Source: Algoriphagus halophilus (GTDB lineage: Bacteria; Bacteroidota; Bacteroidia; Cytophagales; Cyclobacteriaceae). Taken from it: a DNA stretch of 64,000 nt. The stretch is taken from NCBI RefSeq assembly GCF_900129785.1, contig NZ_FSRC01000001.1, positions 372,001-436,000 on the forward strand, written 5' to 3'. Positions 1-8,591 of this stretch are shown here, one piece after another. The notes below the pieces were generated by a model. That model had not been told where the DNA came from, did not search any database, and saw nothing but the letters and a program-made list of their open reading frames with translations. The position numbers were made by a program, and so were the translations under genes. Position 1 is the first letter of the stretch. The number at the start of each line of letters is the position of its first letter.

Positions 1-1392
1 CGGCCTGAATGGTTGAAATTGGAGCAGTATATCAAAGAGAATAGAGGTCTAGTAAAAGGGGTAATTTGCCTTAGATGGGACCGATTCTCTCGTAATGAAC
101 CTGAAGCATCAGCGAAAGTTAGAGAGTTTCGAAAGAAAGGGATCGAAATTATTATGACAGAAAGCTACGCTGATCCGAAAAGTATTGAAGGAGATTTTCT
201 TAATTCCATTCATATGCACATTGCTCAAATGGAGAGTAAAAAGATTTCTCAGAGAACTAAAGATGGAATGAGACGGGCAATGGTGGAAGGTTGTTGGATG
301 TATCGGGCACCGTTTGGATATGTGAAAATTCGAAATGCCAATGGTAAATCAACTCTTGAGCCTCATCCAGATCATTCAAAGATTGTTAAGGAGGTTTTTC
401 AAAAAATGGCATCAGGCATATATACTGCTGAGGAGGTAAGAAAAATCTACTACAATGATTTGGGGAAAATGGGTAAAAATAACTTTCTGCTTCTTCTCCG
501 AAGAGTTGTTTTCACTGGGAGAATCAAGGTTAATAAAACTGATTTAGAGCCTGAGCAGATAGTATTAGGACTTCATCCTCCTATTATTTCTATAAAACTA
601 TTTGATAAAGTCCAGGAGGTGATGTATGGTAGGAAAGTAAAATTACGGTCATCAGAGCAAAATATTGAAGAATACCCTTTGAAAGCATTTCTATTTTGTG
701 CTGACCATAATAGGGCACTTACAGGAAGTGGTTCTAGAAGTAGAAATAAGAAGATTCACCATTATTATCATTGCACGAAGAGCAAGTGCAAAAATCGATT
801 CTCTACTAAATTGATGGATTCATTGATTTTGAATTTTTTTTCAAAATTGAAGTTCCCTGAAGAGGTGGTTTCACTTTATCAAGAAATTATAATAAAGGAA
901 CTGAAGGATAGAGGGGAAAATAGAAAGAAGAACAAAAAATCATTAAACTCTGAGCTAGAGAAATTAAATAAGAAATATGATTATCTAAAGAGTCAATTCT
1001 TAGATCAAGGAATTGATTCTGAAACTTTTATGGAGTTGAAACAAGGAATTAAAAATCAAATTCAGAAACTGGAATATGAAAAAGAACATTCTGATAATGA
1101 GTTTATTCCATTTCTCTCTCTATTTGAAAAAAGTCTAAGGGTATTGCAAGATTTAGAGAAGTATTATGTAGAAGCAGACGGGGAAACCAAACAAAAGTTG
1201 GTTGGTTCGATCTTTTCTGGAAAAATAGAATTCTCAGATAAAGAAGTTCGAACCGCTTCCTATAAAGATTTCATATCCCGTATCTTTTTGATTTCCAATA
1301 ATTTGGAAACTGGTAAAATGAAAAAAGCCGATAAAAATATCGGCTTTTTCACTTTGGCTCCTCCTCTTGGGCTCGAACCAAGGACCCTCTGA
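1..1392 (+). CDS. Large serine recombinase, 5' end outside window
   Basis: Site-specific serine recombinase that cuts and rejoins DNA to move an integrated element. The frame is open from base 1, so the 5' end lies outside the window; the TTG at 13 is not a credible start. What remains begins inside the resolvase domain: the RWDRFSRN block matches the conserved arginine/aspartate region, while the catalytic serine should lie upstream. A recombinase domain follows, then a zinc ribbon (cysteine and histidine pairs in FCADHNRAL and HCTKSKCKN), then a lysine-rich coiled coil over roughly the last third. The last codons are odd: the frame crosses a 12-bp terminator stem and stops inside the tRNA-Asn gene, giving a tRNA-derived tail (APPLGLEPRTL). 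This suggests that the chromosome side of an attachment site supplies the C-terminus. The family call is firm; the element's extent is unknown. Confidence 0.85.
   Translation, partial: RPEWLKLEQYIKENRGLVKGVICLRWDRFSRNEPEASAKVREFRKKGIEIIMTESYADPKSIEGDFLNSIHMHIAQMESKKISQRTKDGMRRAMVEGCWMYRAPFGYVKIRNANGKSTLEPHPDHSKIVKEVFQKMASGIYTAEEVRKIYYNDLGKMGKNNFLLLLRRVVFTGRIKVNKTDLEPEQIVLGLHPPIISIKLFDKVQEVMYGRKVKLRSSEQNIEEYPLKAFLFCADHNRALTGSGSRSRNKKIHHYYHCTKSKCKNRFSTKLMDSLILNFFSKLKFPEEVVSLYQEIIIKELKDRGENRKKNKKSLNSELEKLNKKYDYLKSQFLDQGIDSETFMELKQGIKNQIQKLEYEKEHSDNEFIPFLSLFEKSLRVLQDLEKYYVEADGETKQKLVGSIFSGKIEFSDKEVRTASYKDFISRIFLISNNLETGKMKKADKNIGFFTLAPPLGLEPRTL
1322..1349 (-). terminator. Rho-independent terminator of tRNA-Asn
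   Basis: A perfect 12-bp inverted repeat (1322-1333 and 1338-1349, AAAA loop, GCCGATA core) flanked by A and T runs. On the minus strand it lies just after the tRNA 3' end and reads as stem plus U-tract. It is also translated as the penultimate segment of the recombinase frame. Confidence 0.8.
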
Positions 1393-1431
1393 TTAACAGT
1401 CAGATGCTCTAACCAACTGAGCTAAGGAGGA
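1355..1431 (-). tRNA. tRNA-Asn (GTT anticodon), CCA encoded
   Basis: Read on the minus strand the gene folds as a complete cloverleaf: acceptor TCCTCCT pairs with AGGAGGA, D-arm GCTC/GAGC, anticodon stem TCTGA/TCAGA with loop CTGTTAA (anticodon GTT), T-arm CTTGG/CCAAG with TTCGAGC loop, and discriminator G as expected for tRNA-Asn. The body spans 1358-1431 (74 nt) and the CCA at 1355-1357 is encoded. The last codons of the recombinase overlap its 3' half, the usual location of integration sites. Confidence 0.97.
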
Positions 1432-1675
1432 ATTTTGTGTTTCTTTTCGGAGCGTTTTCCGAATTGGTGTTGCAAATGTAGGGGGCTATATTATTTATTC
1501 CAAACCCATTTCTAAAAAATCTTACTTAATATTTCACTCATTCACTTTTTTGCTTCACAATCAGTTACTTATTTTTTTAAAAAATCTTCAAAAAAGGTTT
1601 TTGCGGGACAGGAGAGGAATTCCAATCCTATTTAGTAATTTAAATAGCTTTAATTTTTACCCAAGATCTCACTAC

Positions 1676-2965
1676 ATGAAAAAATCATTGAATCGCAGAG
1701 AGTTTGTCCGCTATTCTGCATTGACCACACTAGGACTTCAATTTTTACCATTCCAAGGGACGAAAGCAGCACCTTCCGATAAAGTCAGAGTAGCCCATAT
1801 TGGATTAGGGGGAATGGGCTTGAATCATTTAAACTGGTTTGCCAATTTGCCTGAAGTGGAAATTGTAGCCCTTTGTGATGTTGATGACACCCATGCCCAG
1901 GAAGCTTTGGTGAAGTTGAAAGCGATTCACCCTGATACAAAAGCACAATTGTATTCGGATTTCCGAAAAGTACTGGAGAGATCAGATGTAGATGCGGTCA
2001 CCATCGCCACACCGGATCACTGGCATGCCCAGATTACCATTTTGGCTTTTCAGGCGGGAAAGGATGTTTACAGTGAGAAACCTCTTTCTTATGCTAAAAG
2101 GGAAGGTGATTTGATGTTGGCCTCCCAAAAAGATACAGGAAGAATTTTTCAACTGGGAACCCAAATCCATGCCGGAGATAATTACCACCGAGTAGCTGAA
2201 ATAATTCAATCTGGCGTCTTGGGTAAAATTAAAACCGTTCGTCTATGGAAAACGGGTGAGCCCCCTTTGATTGAAAAACTGAATTTTCAGGCTCCTCCAT
2301 CCCATTTGAATTGGGACATGTGGCTAGGTCCAGCCCCCTATGCCGAGTATGCTCCCGAGAAATGTCATTTTTCCTATCGCTATTTTATGGAATATTCCGG
2401 AGGGGTATTCCAGGATTTCTGGTGTCATATCGCAGACATTGTGTGGTGGTCCATTGCTCCAACCGGGCTAAAAAAGATCTCAGCAAACGGTGAAGTTTCA
2501 GATGGAGTTGGAGATACTCCGAAGTGGATAGATGTCGATTTTAAATTCAAGAAACTGGACTTGCATTGGACTTCTGTTCCTCCTGATGTTCCAGGAGCAG
2601 CTGGGAGAGGGATAGGAGCTTATTTTGAAGGAACAAAAGGAACGCTGGTTTGCGACTATAACAGTAGGGAAATAAGAATGGACGGAAAAGTAATGGATGA
2701 TATTCCTGAAATTCCGAAAACCATTGTTCGATCACCAGGACACCAGCAGAATTTTATAGATGCAGTAAAATCCAGAAGTCAACCGGAATCCTATTTGGAA
2801 TATGCCCGAAATATGACCATGCCCATGCATTTGGCCTTGATTTCCTTTAAACTCAAAGAAGAACTAAAGTGGAACGCGAAAAAAGAATTATTTAAGAATC
2901 ATTCCGCAGCTAACCAAATGTTATTCAGGCCTTATCGGGAAAAGTGGAATTTAATTGGAGCATGA
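1676..2965 (+). CDS. Tat-exported Gfo/Idh/MocA family oxidoreductase
   Basis: NAD(P)-dependent sugar or polyol oxidoreductase of the Gfo/Idh/MocA family, probably periplasmic. I place the start at the ATG at 1676 because a twin-arginine signal (NRREFVRYSALTTLG) follows at once; the frame is open further up to 1550 but that part is AT-rich and not protein-like. After the signal come the Rossmann motif (VRVAHIGLGGMG), the DWHA-type motif (TPDHWHAQI) and the EKP motif (SEKPLS), whose lysine is conserved in the family. The C-terminal domain is of normal size (429 aa in total). The substrate cannot be told. The next genes are a molybdenum hydroxylase whose large subunit also has a Tat signal, so all may act in the periplasm, but a shared pathway is only inferred. 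Confidence 0.88.
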   Translation: MKKSLNRREFVRYSALTTLGLQFLPFQGTKAAPSDKVRVAHIGLGGMGLNHLNWFANLPEVEIVALCDVDDTHAQEALVKLKAIHPDTKAQLYSDFRKVLERSDVDAVTIATPDHWHAQITILAFQAGKDVYSEKPLSYAKREGDLMLASQKDTGRIFQLGTQIHAGDNYHRVAEIIQSGVLGKIKTVRLWKTGEPPLIEKLNFQAPPSHLNWDMWLGPAPYAEYAPEKCHFSYRYFMEYSGGVFQDFWCHIADIVWWSIAPTGLKKISANGEVSDGVGDTPKWIDVDFKFKKLDLHWTSVPPDVPGAAGRGIGAYFEGTKGTLVCDYNSREIRMDGKVMDDIPEIPKTIVRSPGHQQNFIDAVKSRSQPESYLEYARNMTMPMHLALISFKLKEELKWNAKKELFKNHSAANQMLFRPYREKWNLIGA

Positions 2966-3015
2966 TTTCAGAAGCATTAACTTAATAAAAGAAATAACCC
3001 CTAACCCAAAAAAAA

Positions 3016-3474
3016 ATGCCAAACTATACATTAAAAATTAACGGCGAATCTAAGGAGGTCGAGGCAGTAGAGGATATGCCTTTACTCTGGGTGATTCGTG
3101 ACCTTTTAAAAATGAAAGGAACCAAATTTGGTTGTGGACAATCATTCTGCGGTGCCTGCACAGTTCATTTGGATGGTAATGCTGTTCGGTCTTGTTCCCT
3201 GCCGATATCTGCAGTAGGGACAGGTGAAATCACTACGATTGAAGGACTCTCTGAGAATGGAGATCACCCTGTTCAAAAGGCTTGGGTAGAGCATATTGTT
3301 CCGCAATGCGGCTATTGCCAATCGGGCCAGATCATGAATGCTGCTGCATTACTGAATTCCAATGCTAGTCCAAGTGAGGAAGAAATCGAGCAAGCCATGG
3401 CTGGAAATCTATGTCGCTGTGGTACCTATAACCGCATCAAAGATGCGATTGTCACTGCATCTAAGTCCTTATAA
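3016..3474 (+). CDS. (2Fe-2S) small subunit of molybdenum hydroxylase (IorA-like)
   Basis: Electron-transfer subunit of a xanthine-oxidase-family hydroxylase, of the isoquinoline 1-oxidoreductase or aldehyde oxidoreductase type. It has the two standard iron-sulfur domains: a plant-ferredoxin domain with Cys40, Cys45, Cys48 and Cys60, and a helical domain with Cys98, Cys101, Cys133 and Cys135 (CGYCQSGQ and CRCGTY). The length, 152 aa, is usual. It has no signal peptide of its own and would be carried across the membrane with the Tat-tagged large subunit encoded 24 bases downstream. No FAD-binding middle subunit is present, which fits the two-subunit Ior-type layout. Confidence 0.93.
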   Translation: MPNYTLKINGESKEVEAVEDMPLLWVIRDLLKMKGTKFGCGQSFCGACTVHLDGNAVRSCSLPISAVGTGEITTIEGLSENGDHPVQKAWVEHIVPQCGYCQSGQIMNAAALLNSNASPSEEEIEQAMAGNLCRCGTYNRIKDAIVTASKSL

Positions 3475-3498
3475 AACACCCAAATAAAACCCAATCTC

Positions 3499-5778
3499 AT
3501 GCTTCCAAATATTCCATTTATACAAAAGAAAAAAGGGCAGGATAAAAGCAAGGTTTTTGTTCCCTCCCGAAGAGATTTTTTGAAAATAGGGTCCCTTGCT
3601 ACCGGGGGACTTATACTTGGTGTCAACTTCCAATGTTCAGGACCAAAAGGTGAATTAGTGACGTTTGCACCCAATGTTTATCTCTCCATTGATTCAACTA
3701 ATCAAGTTACCTTAGTCGCCCACCGATCTGAGATGGGGACAGGTATTCGAACGTCCCTTCCACAAATTGTGGCTGATGAACTTGGAGCAGACTGGTCCAC
3801 CATCAAAATTGTTCAAGCGGAAGGGGATGAAGAGAAATACGGAAATCAGAATACCGATGGTTCATTCTCTGTTCGGATGTTTTTTGAACCCATGCGAAAA
3901 GCGGGGGCCACAGCCAGGCATATGCTGATCGCTGCCGCTGCTGCGGATTGGGGAGTGGATCCTTCCCAATGTGATACCCGTGATGGGAAAGTCATCGGGG
4001 ATGGGAAAGAAATCCCGTTTGGGGACTTAGTGGGTAAATTAAAGGATACCCCTGTTCCGGATCCGGAAAGCATTACACTGAGAGAACTTTCCAGCTATAA
4101 ATTGATCGGGACGGATGTGCCGATTTACGATTTGAAGAATATTGCCATGGGCAAGGCGGTTTTTGGGGCAGATGTGGATCTTCCGGATATGAAAATTGCT
4201 GTAGTCCGGAGAACTCCGGTAATAGGCGCGAAAGTGGTTTCCTATAATGATGAAAAAGCATTGGCGGTACCAGGAGTCGTTCAAGTAGTAAAAATTGAAG
4301 GATCAGGAAATCCTCCTGGTCTGGATAAGGCTTTAGAAGGAATTGCCGTGATCGCTGAGAATACCTGGTCTGCTATCAAAGGGAGAGATGCGCTGGAAAT
4401 AGAATGGGACCTTGGAGAAAATAAAGATTATAGTTCCAAAAAACAGCTGGTAGAAATGCTTCAAAGTACTCGGAGCAATGGAAAAGTAAGAAGAGAAAGA
4501 GGGAATTTTGATTCGGCAAACCGATCCGCTTCCAGAAAAATAGAACGCACCTATGAGGCTCCGTTTTATGCCCATGCTACCATCGAGCCACCAGCAGCCA
4601 TCGCTCATGTAAAACCAGATGGATCTTGCGAAGTGTGGGCGCCAACTCAACACCCGCAATGGGCAAGGGGAGCAGTGGCAGGAGCTTTAGGAGTAGATGT
4701 AAGTCAGATCAAAGTGAATGTGACACTATTGGGTGGAGGCTTTGGAAGGAAATCCAAGCCAGACTTTGTAGTGGAAGCAGCCTTGATTTCAAAAGCAGCC
4801 AATGGACCAGTTCGGGTACAATGGACTCGAGATGACGATCTTCATTTTGACTTCTTTCATTCCCATAGTGCCCAGCGGATTATTGCGACCTTGGATTCTA
4901 GTGGCGACCTGACGGGATGGAATCACCATACCGTTTTCCCGGCAATCGGTTCTACCAGTAGTAAGGAGGAATTGCATCCTTCAGACGGTGAAATGGGCCT
5001 AGGTTGTGTTGATTTTCCTTTTAATGTTCCGAATATTCGAGTGGAAACACATGAGTCCACTGGAAATACAAGAGTAGGCTGGCTTCGATCGGTAAGTAAT
5101 ATTCACCATGCTTTTGCCATTCATACGATGTTGGATGAAATTGCAGAAGCGAGAGGGAAAGATCCATTGGAAAATGCAATCGAGCTCCTGGGAGAAGATC
5201 GGGATATCACTTTCCAGTCAGAGATGGTAGGAGGAGAATATGGGAATTATGGGGAAAGTATTGAGAATTATCCTTGGAACACTGGACGAATGAAAAATGT
5301 CATTCGAACCTTAAGAGAACAGTCTAATTGGGATGCGAATAAAGCAGCAGGAAAAATAATGGGCTTTGCAGCACATAAAAGTTTCTTGACCTATGTAGGC
5401 TGTGTGGTCCTATTGGAAAAAGGTGCAGATGGAAAAATTCTGATTCCAGAAGTGTATTACGTGGTGGATTGTGGGGTAGCTGTCAATACAGATCGAATCC
5501 GATCTCAGTTTGAGGGAGGTGCTCAATTTGCAACCAGTTTGGCCACTACTTCTGAAATCACGTTAGAAAATGGGCAGGTGCAGCAAAATAACTTCGATAC
5601 TTATCAAATTATTCGAATGCCTGCTGCCCCGAAAAAAATACATGTCCATATCGTAGAAAGCCAAATTAAACCAACCGGAGTAGGAGAGCCTCCTGTGCCG
5701 CCGTTTATTCCTGCGCTTGCCAATGCCATGTATCAGATGAATGGACAACGAATCTACAAGTTGCCATTCAAGGTTTAG
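3499..5778 (+). CDS. Molybdopterin-binding large subunit of hydroxylase (IorB-like)
   Basis: Catalytic subunit of a periplasmic xanthine-oxidase-family enzyme, partner of the preceding 2Fe-2S protein. A Tat motif (SRRDFLKIG) precedes a hydrophobic stretch ending in a cysteine (GVNFQCSG), so the protein may be anchored after export. The molybdenum-cofactor domains follow, with the glycine-rich loop VTLLGGGFGRKS and, near the C-terminus, the GVGEPPVPP segment that carries the family's catalytic glutamate. The length of 759 aa is typical of IorB-type subunits. The substrate is unknown: family members oxidise N-heterocycles, aldehydes or nicotinate. The spacing to the small-subunit gene implies one transcript. 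Confidence 0.9.
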   Translation: MLPNIPFIQKKKGQDKSKVFVPSRRDFLKIGSLATGGLILGVNFQCSGPKGELVTFAPNVYLSIDSTNQVTLVAHRSEMGTGIRTSLPQIVADELGADWSTIKIVQAEGDEEKYGNQNTDGSFSVRMFFEPMRKAGATARHMLIAAAAADWGVDPSQCDTRDGKVIGDGKEIPFGDLVGKLKDTPVPDPESITLRELSSYKLIGTDVPIYDLKNIAMGKAVFGADVDLPDMKIAVVRRTPVIGAKVVSYNDEKALAVPGVVQVVKIEGSGNPPGLDKALEGIAVIAENTWSAIKGRDALEIEWDLGENKDYSSKKQLVEMLQSTRSNGKVRRERGNFDSANRSASRKIERTYEAPFYAHATIEPPAAIAHVKPDGSCEVWAPTQHPQWARGAVAGALGVDVSQIKVNVTLLGGGFGRKSKPDFVVEAALISKAANGPVRVQWTRDDDLHFDFFHSHSAQRIIATLDSSGDLTGWNHHTVFPAIGSTSSKEELHPSDGEMGLGCVDFPFNVPNIRVETHESTGNTRVGWLRSVSNIHHAFAIHTMLDEIAEARGKDPLENAIELLGEDRDITFQSEMVGGEYGNYGESIENYPWNTGRMKNVIRTLREQSNWDANKAAGKIMGFAAHKSFLTYVGCVVLLEKGADGKILIPEVYYVVDCGVAVNTDRIRSQFEGGAQFATSLATTSEITLENGQVQQNNFDTYQIIRMPAAPKKIHVHIVESQIKPTGVGEPPVPPFIPALANAMYQMNGQRIYKLPFKV

Positions 5779-5789
5779 GTTAATTTTAA

Positions 5790-5862
5790 AGGAGCTGTCT
5801 CATCATTTACCAATCCTTCACATTTGGATAGAGAATTAATGGTGGGACAGCCTATTTTTTTT
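5790..5862 (+). terminator. Probable terminator hairpin after the hydroxylase operon
   Basis: The arms AGCTGTCTCATCATT and AATGGTGGGACAGCCT pair with several G-U pairs across a loop of about 30 bases and are followed by a run of T. It lies just downstream of the large-subunit stop. The long loop lowers certainty. Confidence 0.5.
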
Positions 5863-5997
5863 GTCTTCCTGGTATCCCTCTATTTTTATCTGGGTGCCAT
5901 CAATAATGATGAGTATTATCAATTCGTTAAACTCCTTGTGGAGCCTTATCAACACCTAGTTTGGGAGTTGATTTTCCCTATTTTTGGCTTCTTCTAA
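5839..5997 (+). CDS. Possible small hydrophobic protein (52 aa)
   Basis: A short open frame starting with ATG inside the distal arm of the preceding hairpin and ending 9 bases before the next gene. The predicted peptide begins MVGQPIFFVFLVSLYFYLGA, one likely membrane segment, and ends in a second hydrophobic patch. I recognise no family. The overlap with a terminator and the AT-rich composition mean it could be chance; it is listed because it fills most of the gap and keeps close spacing to the next start. Confidence 0.25.
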   Translation: MVGQPIFFVFLVSLYFYLGAINNDEYYQFVKLLVEPYQHLVWELIFPIFGFF

Positions 5998-6006
5998 TCA
6001 AACAAT

Positions 6007-6873
6007 ATGAAATCCGTCCTTTTTACTTTTCTAGGGCTTGCATCTGTTTTTCAGGTGTTTGCTCAAGATGCTTCCGTAGATTCTGCTTTTTCGGTAGGTA
6101 TTCCTGTCAAAACAATTGACGCCCAGATATTGAATGAGGTGAGTGGATTGGCATTTGGCAAAAGCCAACCTGGAATTATCTATGTACACAATGATAGTGG
6201 AGGTGAACCAAAAGTCTATATGCTTGATTCCTTGGGGAATGTAGTAGGGGATGTGGAGCTATTGGGAGCCACTAATCGAGATTGGGAAGATATCGCTGTA
6301 GGACCAGGGAAATATGGAGAAAGTAACGTCTATGTAGCAGAAATAGGAGATAATGTAGCCCAATATGAAACCATTAGAATTTACAGATTTGCTGAACCGA
6401 TACGTTCGAGAGGCTCTGTAAAAATAACCCCAGAGAGAATAGATTTAACTTATCCCAATGGAGCAATGGATGCAGAAACTTTGATGGTGGACCCAGTTTC
6501 TGGAGATATTTTTATCCTGTCCAAAAGAGATAAAGAAAACACCTTGTTCCGCCTTCCCGCAGAGAAATTTCAATCAGGAAGTGCAGAATTGGAAGAACTG
6601 ATGAAGCTTCCTATTACGAGCTCAGTAGCAGGGGATATTTCTCAAGATGGGAGTCAAATCATAATAAAGAACTACCTTGAGGTATTCTATTGGAAGAGAA
6701 AGAAGGGAGAGTCAGTGATGGAAGCATTATCGCGAGCTCCGGTCATTGTTCCATATGTTCCGGAACCACAAGGGGAAGCCATTGGTTTTTCTCCAGAAGG
6801 AAAAAGCTTCTTTACTCTTTCTGAAGTTCGGTTTGGTATTCAACCCGTGCTCTACAGGTATCCCAAAAATTAA
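6007..6873 (+). CDS. Secreted beta-propeller-like protein, function unknown
   Basis: A 288-aa exported protein. The signal peptide is clear (MKSVLFTFLGLASVFQVFA, cleavage before QDAS). The rest has repeated short blades typical of a beta-propeller: EVSGLAFGKSQPGIIYVHND, then NRDWEDIAVGPG and a NVYVAEIGDN stretch, then DAETLMVDPVSGDIFILSKR. These resemble the phytase-like and NHL-like propellers of Bacteroidota secreted proteins, but no catalytic motif is recognisable. There is no type IX sorting domain. The ctlX-like gene begins 5 bases after its stop, so the two are probably co-transcribed; a functional link is not evident. Confidence 0.7.
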   Translation: MKSVLFTFLGLASVFQVFAQDASVDSAFSVGIPVKTIDAQILNEVSGLAFGKSQPGIIYVHNDSGGEPKVYMLDSLGNVVGDVELLGATNRDWEDIAVGPGKYGESNVYVAEIGDNVAQYETIRIYRFAEPIRSRGSVKITPERIDLTYPNGAMDAETLMVDPVSGDIFILSKRDKENTLFRLPAEKFQSGSAELEELMKLPITSSVAGDISQDGSQIIIKNYLEVFYWKRKKGESVMEALSRAPVIVPYVPEPQGEAIGFSPEGKSFFTLSEVRFGIQPVLYRYPKN

Positions 6874-6878
6874 TTACT

Positions 6879-7808
6879 ATGCAAACTTCACCAAATATCT
6901 TGATGGTTCGTCCGGCCAATTTTGGATTTAATGAGGAGACTGCCAATACGAATTTTTATCAGCAGAAGGATCATCGTGAAAAAGGTAAAATCAGGGAGTT
7001 GGCTAAACAAGAATTTGATGGATTTGTAGCATTGTTACGAGATCAAGGGGTGAATGTCGAGGTGGTGGAAGATACTGAGAAACCTATTAAGACAGATGCA
7101 GTATTTCCAAACAATTGGTTTAGTACGCATCCTGATGGCAAATTGATTCTATACCCTATGTATTCCCCAAATAGGCGTTTGGAAAGAAGAAAGGACTTGG
7201 TGGAGATGCTCATTCAAAAGGGGTATCAAATTTCAGAGATTTTGGATTTGAGTTTTTTTGAAGAGGATAATCAATTTTTGGAAGGGACAGGAAGCATGGT
7301 TCTGGACCATGATAGTAAAACTATTTTTGCCTGCTTCTCTGAACGAACCCATCCGGTTCCACTTAATTATGTTGCGGATATTTTGGGGTATGATTTAGTA
7401 GGGTTTAACTCAGTCCAAGAAATTGATGGGGTCAAAAGTCCTATCTATCATACGAATGTGATGATGCATGTGGGAAGGGATTTAGCAGTGGTATGTTTGG
7501 ATAGTATTCCAAAAGCATCCGAAAAACAGGGTGTTCAAAAGGCCTTAACCAAAGCAGGAAAAAAAGTGATCCCTATCACTGCTAAACAGAAGTTTAATTT
7601 TGCCGGGAATATGCTAGAAGTGACCAATGACGGAGGGGAGAAATTTACTGTGATGTCACAGACTGCTTTTGATTCCTTGAATGTGGGGCAAATCCAAATG
7701 ATTGAAAAGTACACTACCATCATCAGTCCTTCTATTCCTACCATTGAAAAATTAGGTGGAGGAAGTGCTCGCTGTATGATGGCAGAGATTTTTTTACCCA
7801 AGGCTTAA
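6879..7808 (+). CDS. ctlX: CtlX-type guanidino-modifying hydrolase (arginine deiminase superfamily)
   Basis: Cytoplasmic enzyme of the arginine deiminase/amidinotransferase superfamily, closest in my recognition to the citrulline-utilisation hydrolase CtlX; related proteins hydrolyse or transfer guanidino groups. Supporting motifs are the N-terminal MVRPANFGFNEET, the substrate-loop VFPNNWFSTH, the EGTGSMVLD segment, the histidine region HTNVMMHVG, and near the C-terminus Cys299 in GGGSARCMMAE, the position of the superfamily's catalytic cysteine. The length of 309 aa is normal. It follows the propeller gene after 5 bases and converges with the carbonic anhydrase gene. The superfamily is certain; the exact substrate (citrulline or another ureido or guanidino compound) is inferred. 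Confidence 0.8.
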   Translation: MQTSPNILMVRPANFGFNEETANTNFYQQKDHREKGKIRELAKQEFDGFVALLRDQGVNVEVVEDTEKPIKTDAVFPNNWFSTHPDGKLILYPMYSPNRRLERRKDLVEMLIQKGYQISEILDLSFFEEDNQFLEGTGSMVLDHDSKTIFACFSERTHPVPLNYVADILGYDLVGFNSVQEIDGVKSPIYHTNVMMHVGRDLAVVCLDSIPKASEKQGVQKALTKAGKKVIPITAKQKFNFAGNMLEVTNDGGEKFTVMSQTAFDSLNVGQIQMIEKYTTIISPSIPTIEKLGGGSARCMMAEIFLPKA

Positions 7809-7866
7809 AAGCGCTATGTCTTCACAAACCTTGGCTGGAAAATCAAATTAAAATTGTTTCATGATC

Positions 7867-8511
7867 TCAAATTTCGGTAGTACCTAAATCATAGATTTCC
7901 CGAATACCTTTCACTATTGTGGGGACATCAATATTTAGATCAATCAATTTGCCCGTTTGGATGTCGAAAACCCATCCATGTACATGTGGCAGCCCCTCCG
8001 TTATGAATCTTTTTTGCCAGGAAGCCATTTTCACCACATTGATACATTGTTCCTGTACGTTAAGTTCTACCAGCCTTTTATACCGTGCATCCTCGTCTGC
8101 AATGTCATTTAATTCCTCTCTATGAGTTCTGTACACATCTCGAATATTTCTTAGCCAGGGATTCAAAATCCCCAAATCTTGGGCCTGCATGGCTGCTTTC
8201 ACCCCTCCGCAAAAATAATGGCCACAAACAGCGATATGCCTAACTTTTAAATGTGAAATAGCATACTCTATTACTGAAGCAGAGTTTCCATCATTATTAG
8301 GAACCAAATTCGCCACGTTTCTATGTACGAACATCTGCCCTGGTTCAATACCGGTCATTTCTTCTGCGGTGACCCTACTATCACTACAACCTATATATAA
8401 TATTTCTGGACTTTGTCCTTTAGATAAGTTTTGAAAATAATTTTCATCTACTGCAAGTTTAGATTCAACCCATTTCTGGTTATTCTCAAAAATTTGTTTG
8501 TAAAGATTCAT
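7867..8511 (-). CDS. Beta-class carbonic anhydrase
   Basis: Zinc enzyme interconverting carbon dioxide and bicarbonate. All beta-class residues are present: zinc ligands Cys42, His98 and Cys101, and the Asp44-Arg46 dyad in GCSDSRV; GHYFCGGVKAAM is the second metal motif. The 214-aa length is standard and there is no signal peptide, so the enzyme should be cytoplasmic, supplying bicarbonate for carboxylases. It lies downstream of an epimerase-like gene on the same strand after 80 bases and may have its own promoter. Confidence 0.95.
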   Translation of the reverse strand: MNLYKQIFENNQKWVESKLAVDENYFQNLSKGQSPEILYIGCSDSRVTAEEMTGIEPGQMFVHRNVANLVPNNDGNSASVIEYAISHLKVRHIAVCGHYFCGGVKAAMQAQDLGILNPWLRNIRDVYRTHREELNDIADEDARYKRLVELNVQEQCINVVKMASWQKRFITEGLPHVHGWVFDIQTGKLIDLNIDVPTIVKGIREIYDLGTTEI

Positions 8512-8591
8512 GAGTAATGGTTTTTAATAAAAGTATCACTACGTTTTAAGATAGTTCTATAAATTTAATTTTCTTGATCCGAAATGCGTAT

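Noticed and set aside
1360..1392. The peptide LAPPLGLEPRTL as a functional C-terminus
   Set aside because: It is the translation of the tRNA-Asn 3' half on the opposite strand, a well-known artefact of reading into a tRNA gene; it is recorded only as evidence of the overlap.
1550..1675. N-terminal extension of the Gfo/Idh/MocA gene
   Set aside because: The stretch is AT-rich and lies upstream of a clear Tat signal that needs to be at the N-terminus.
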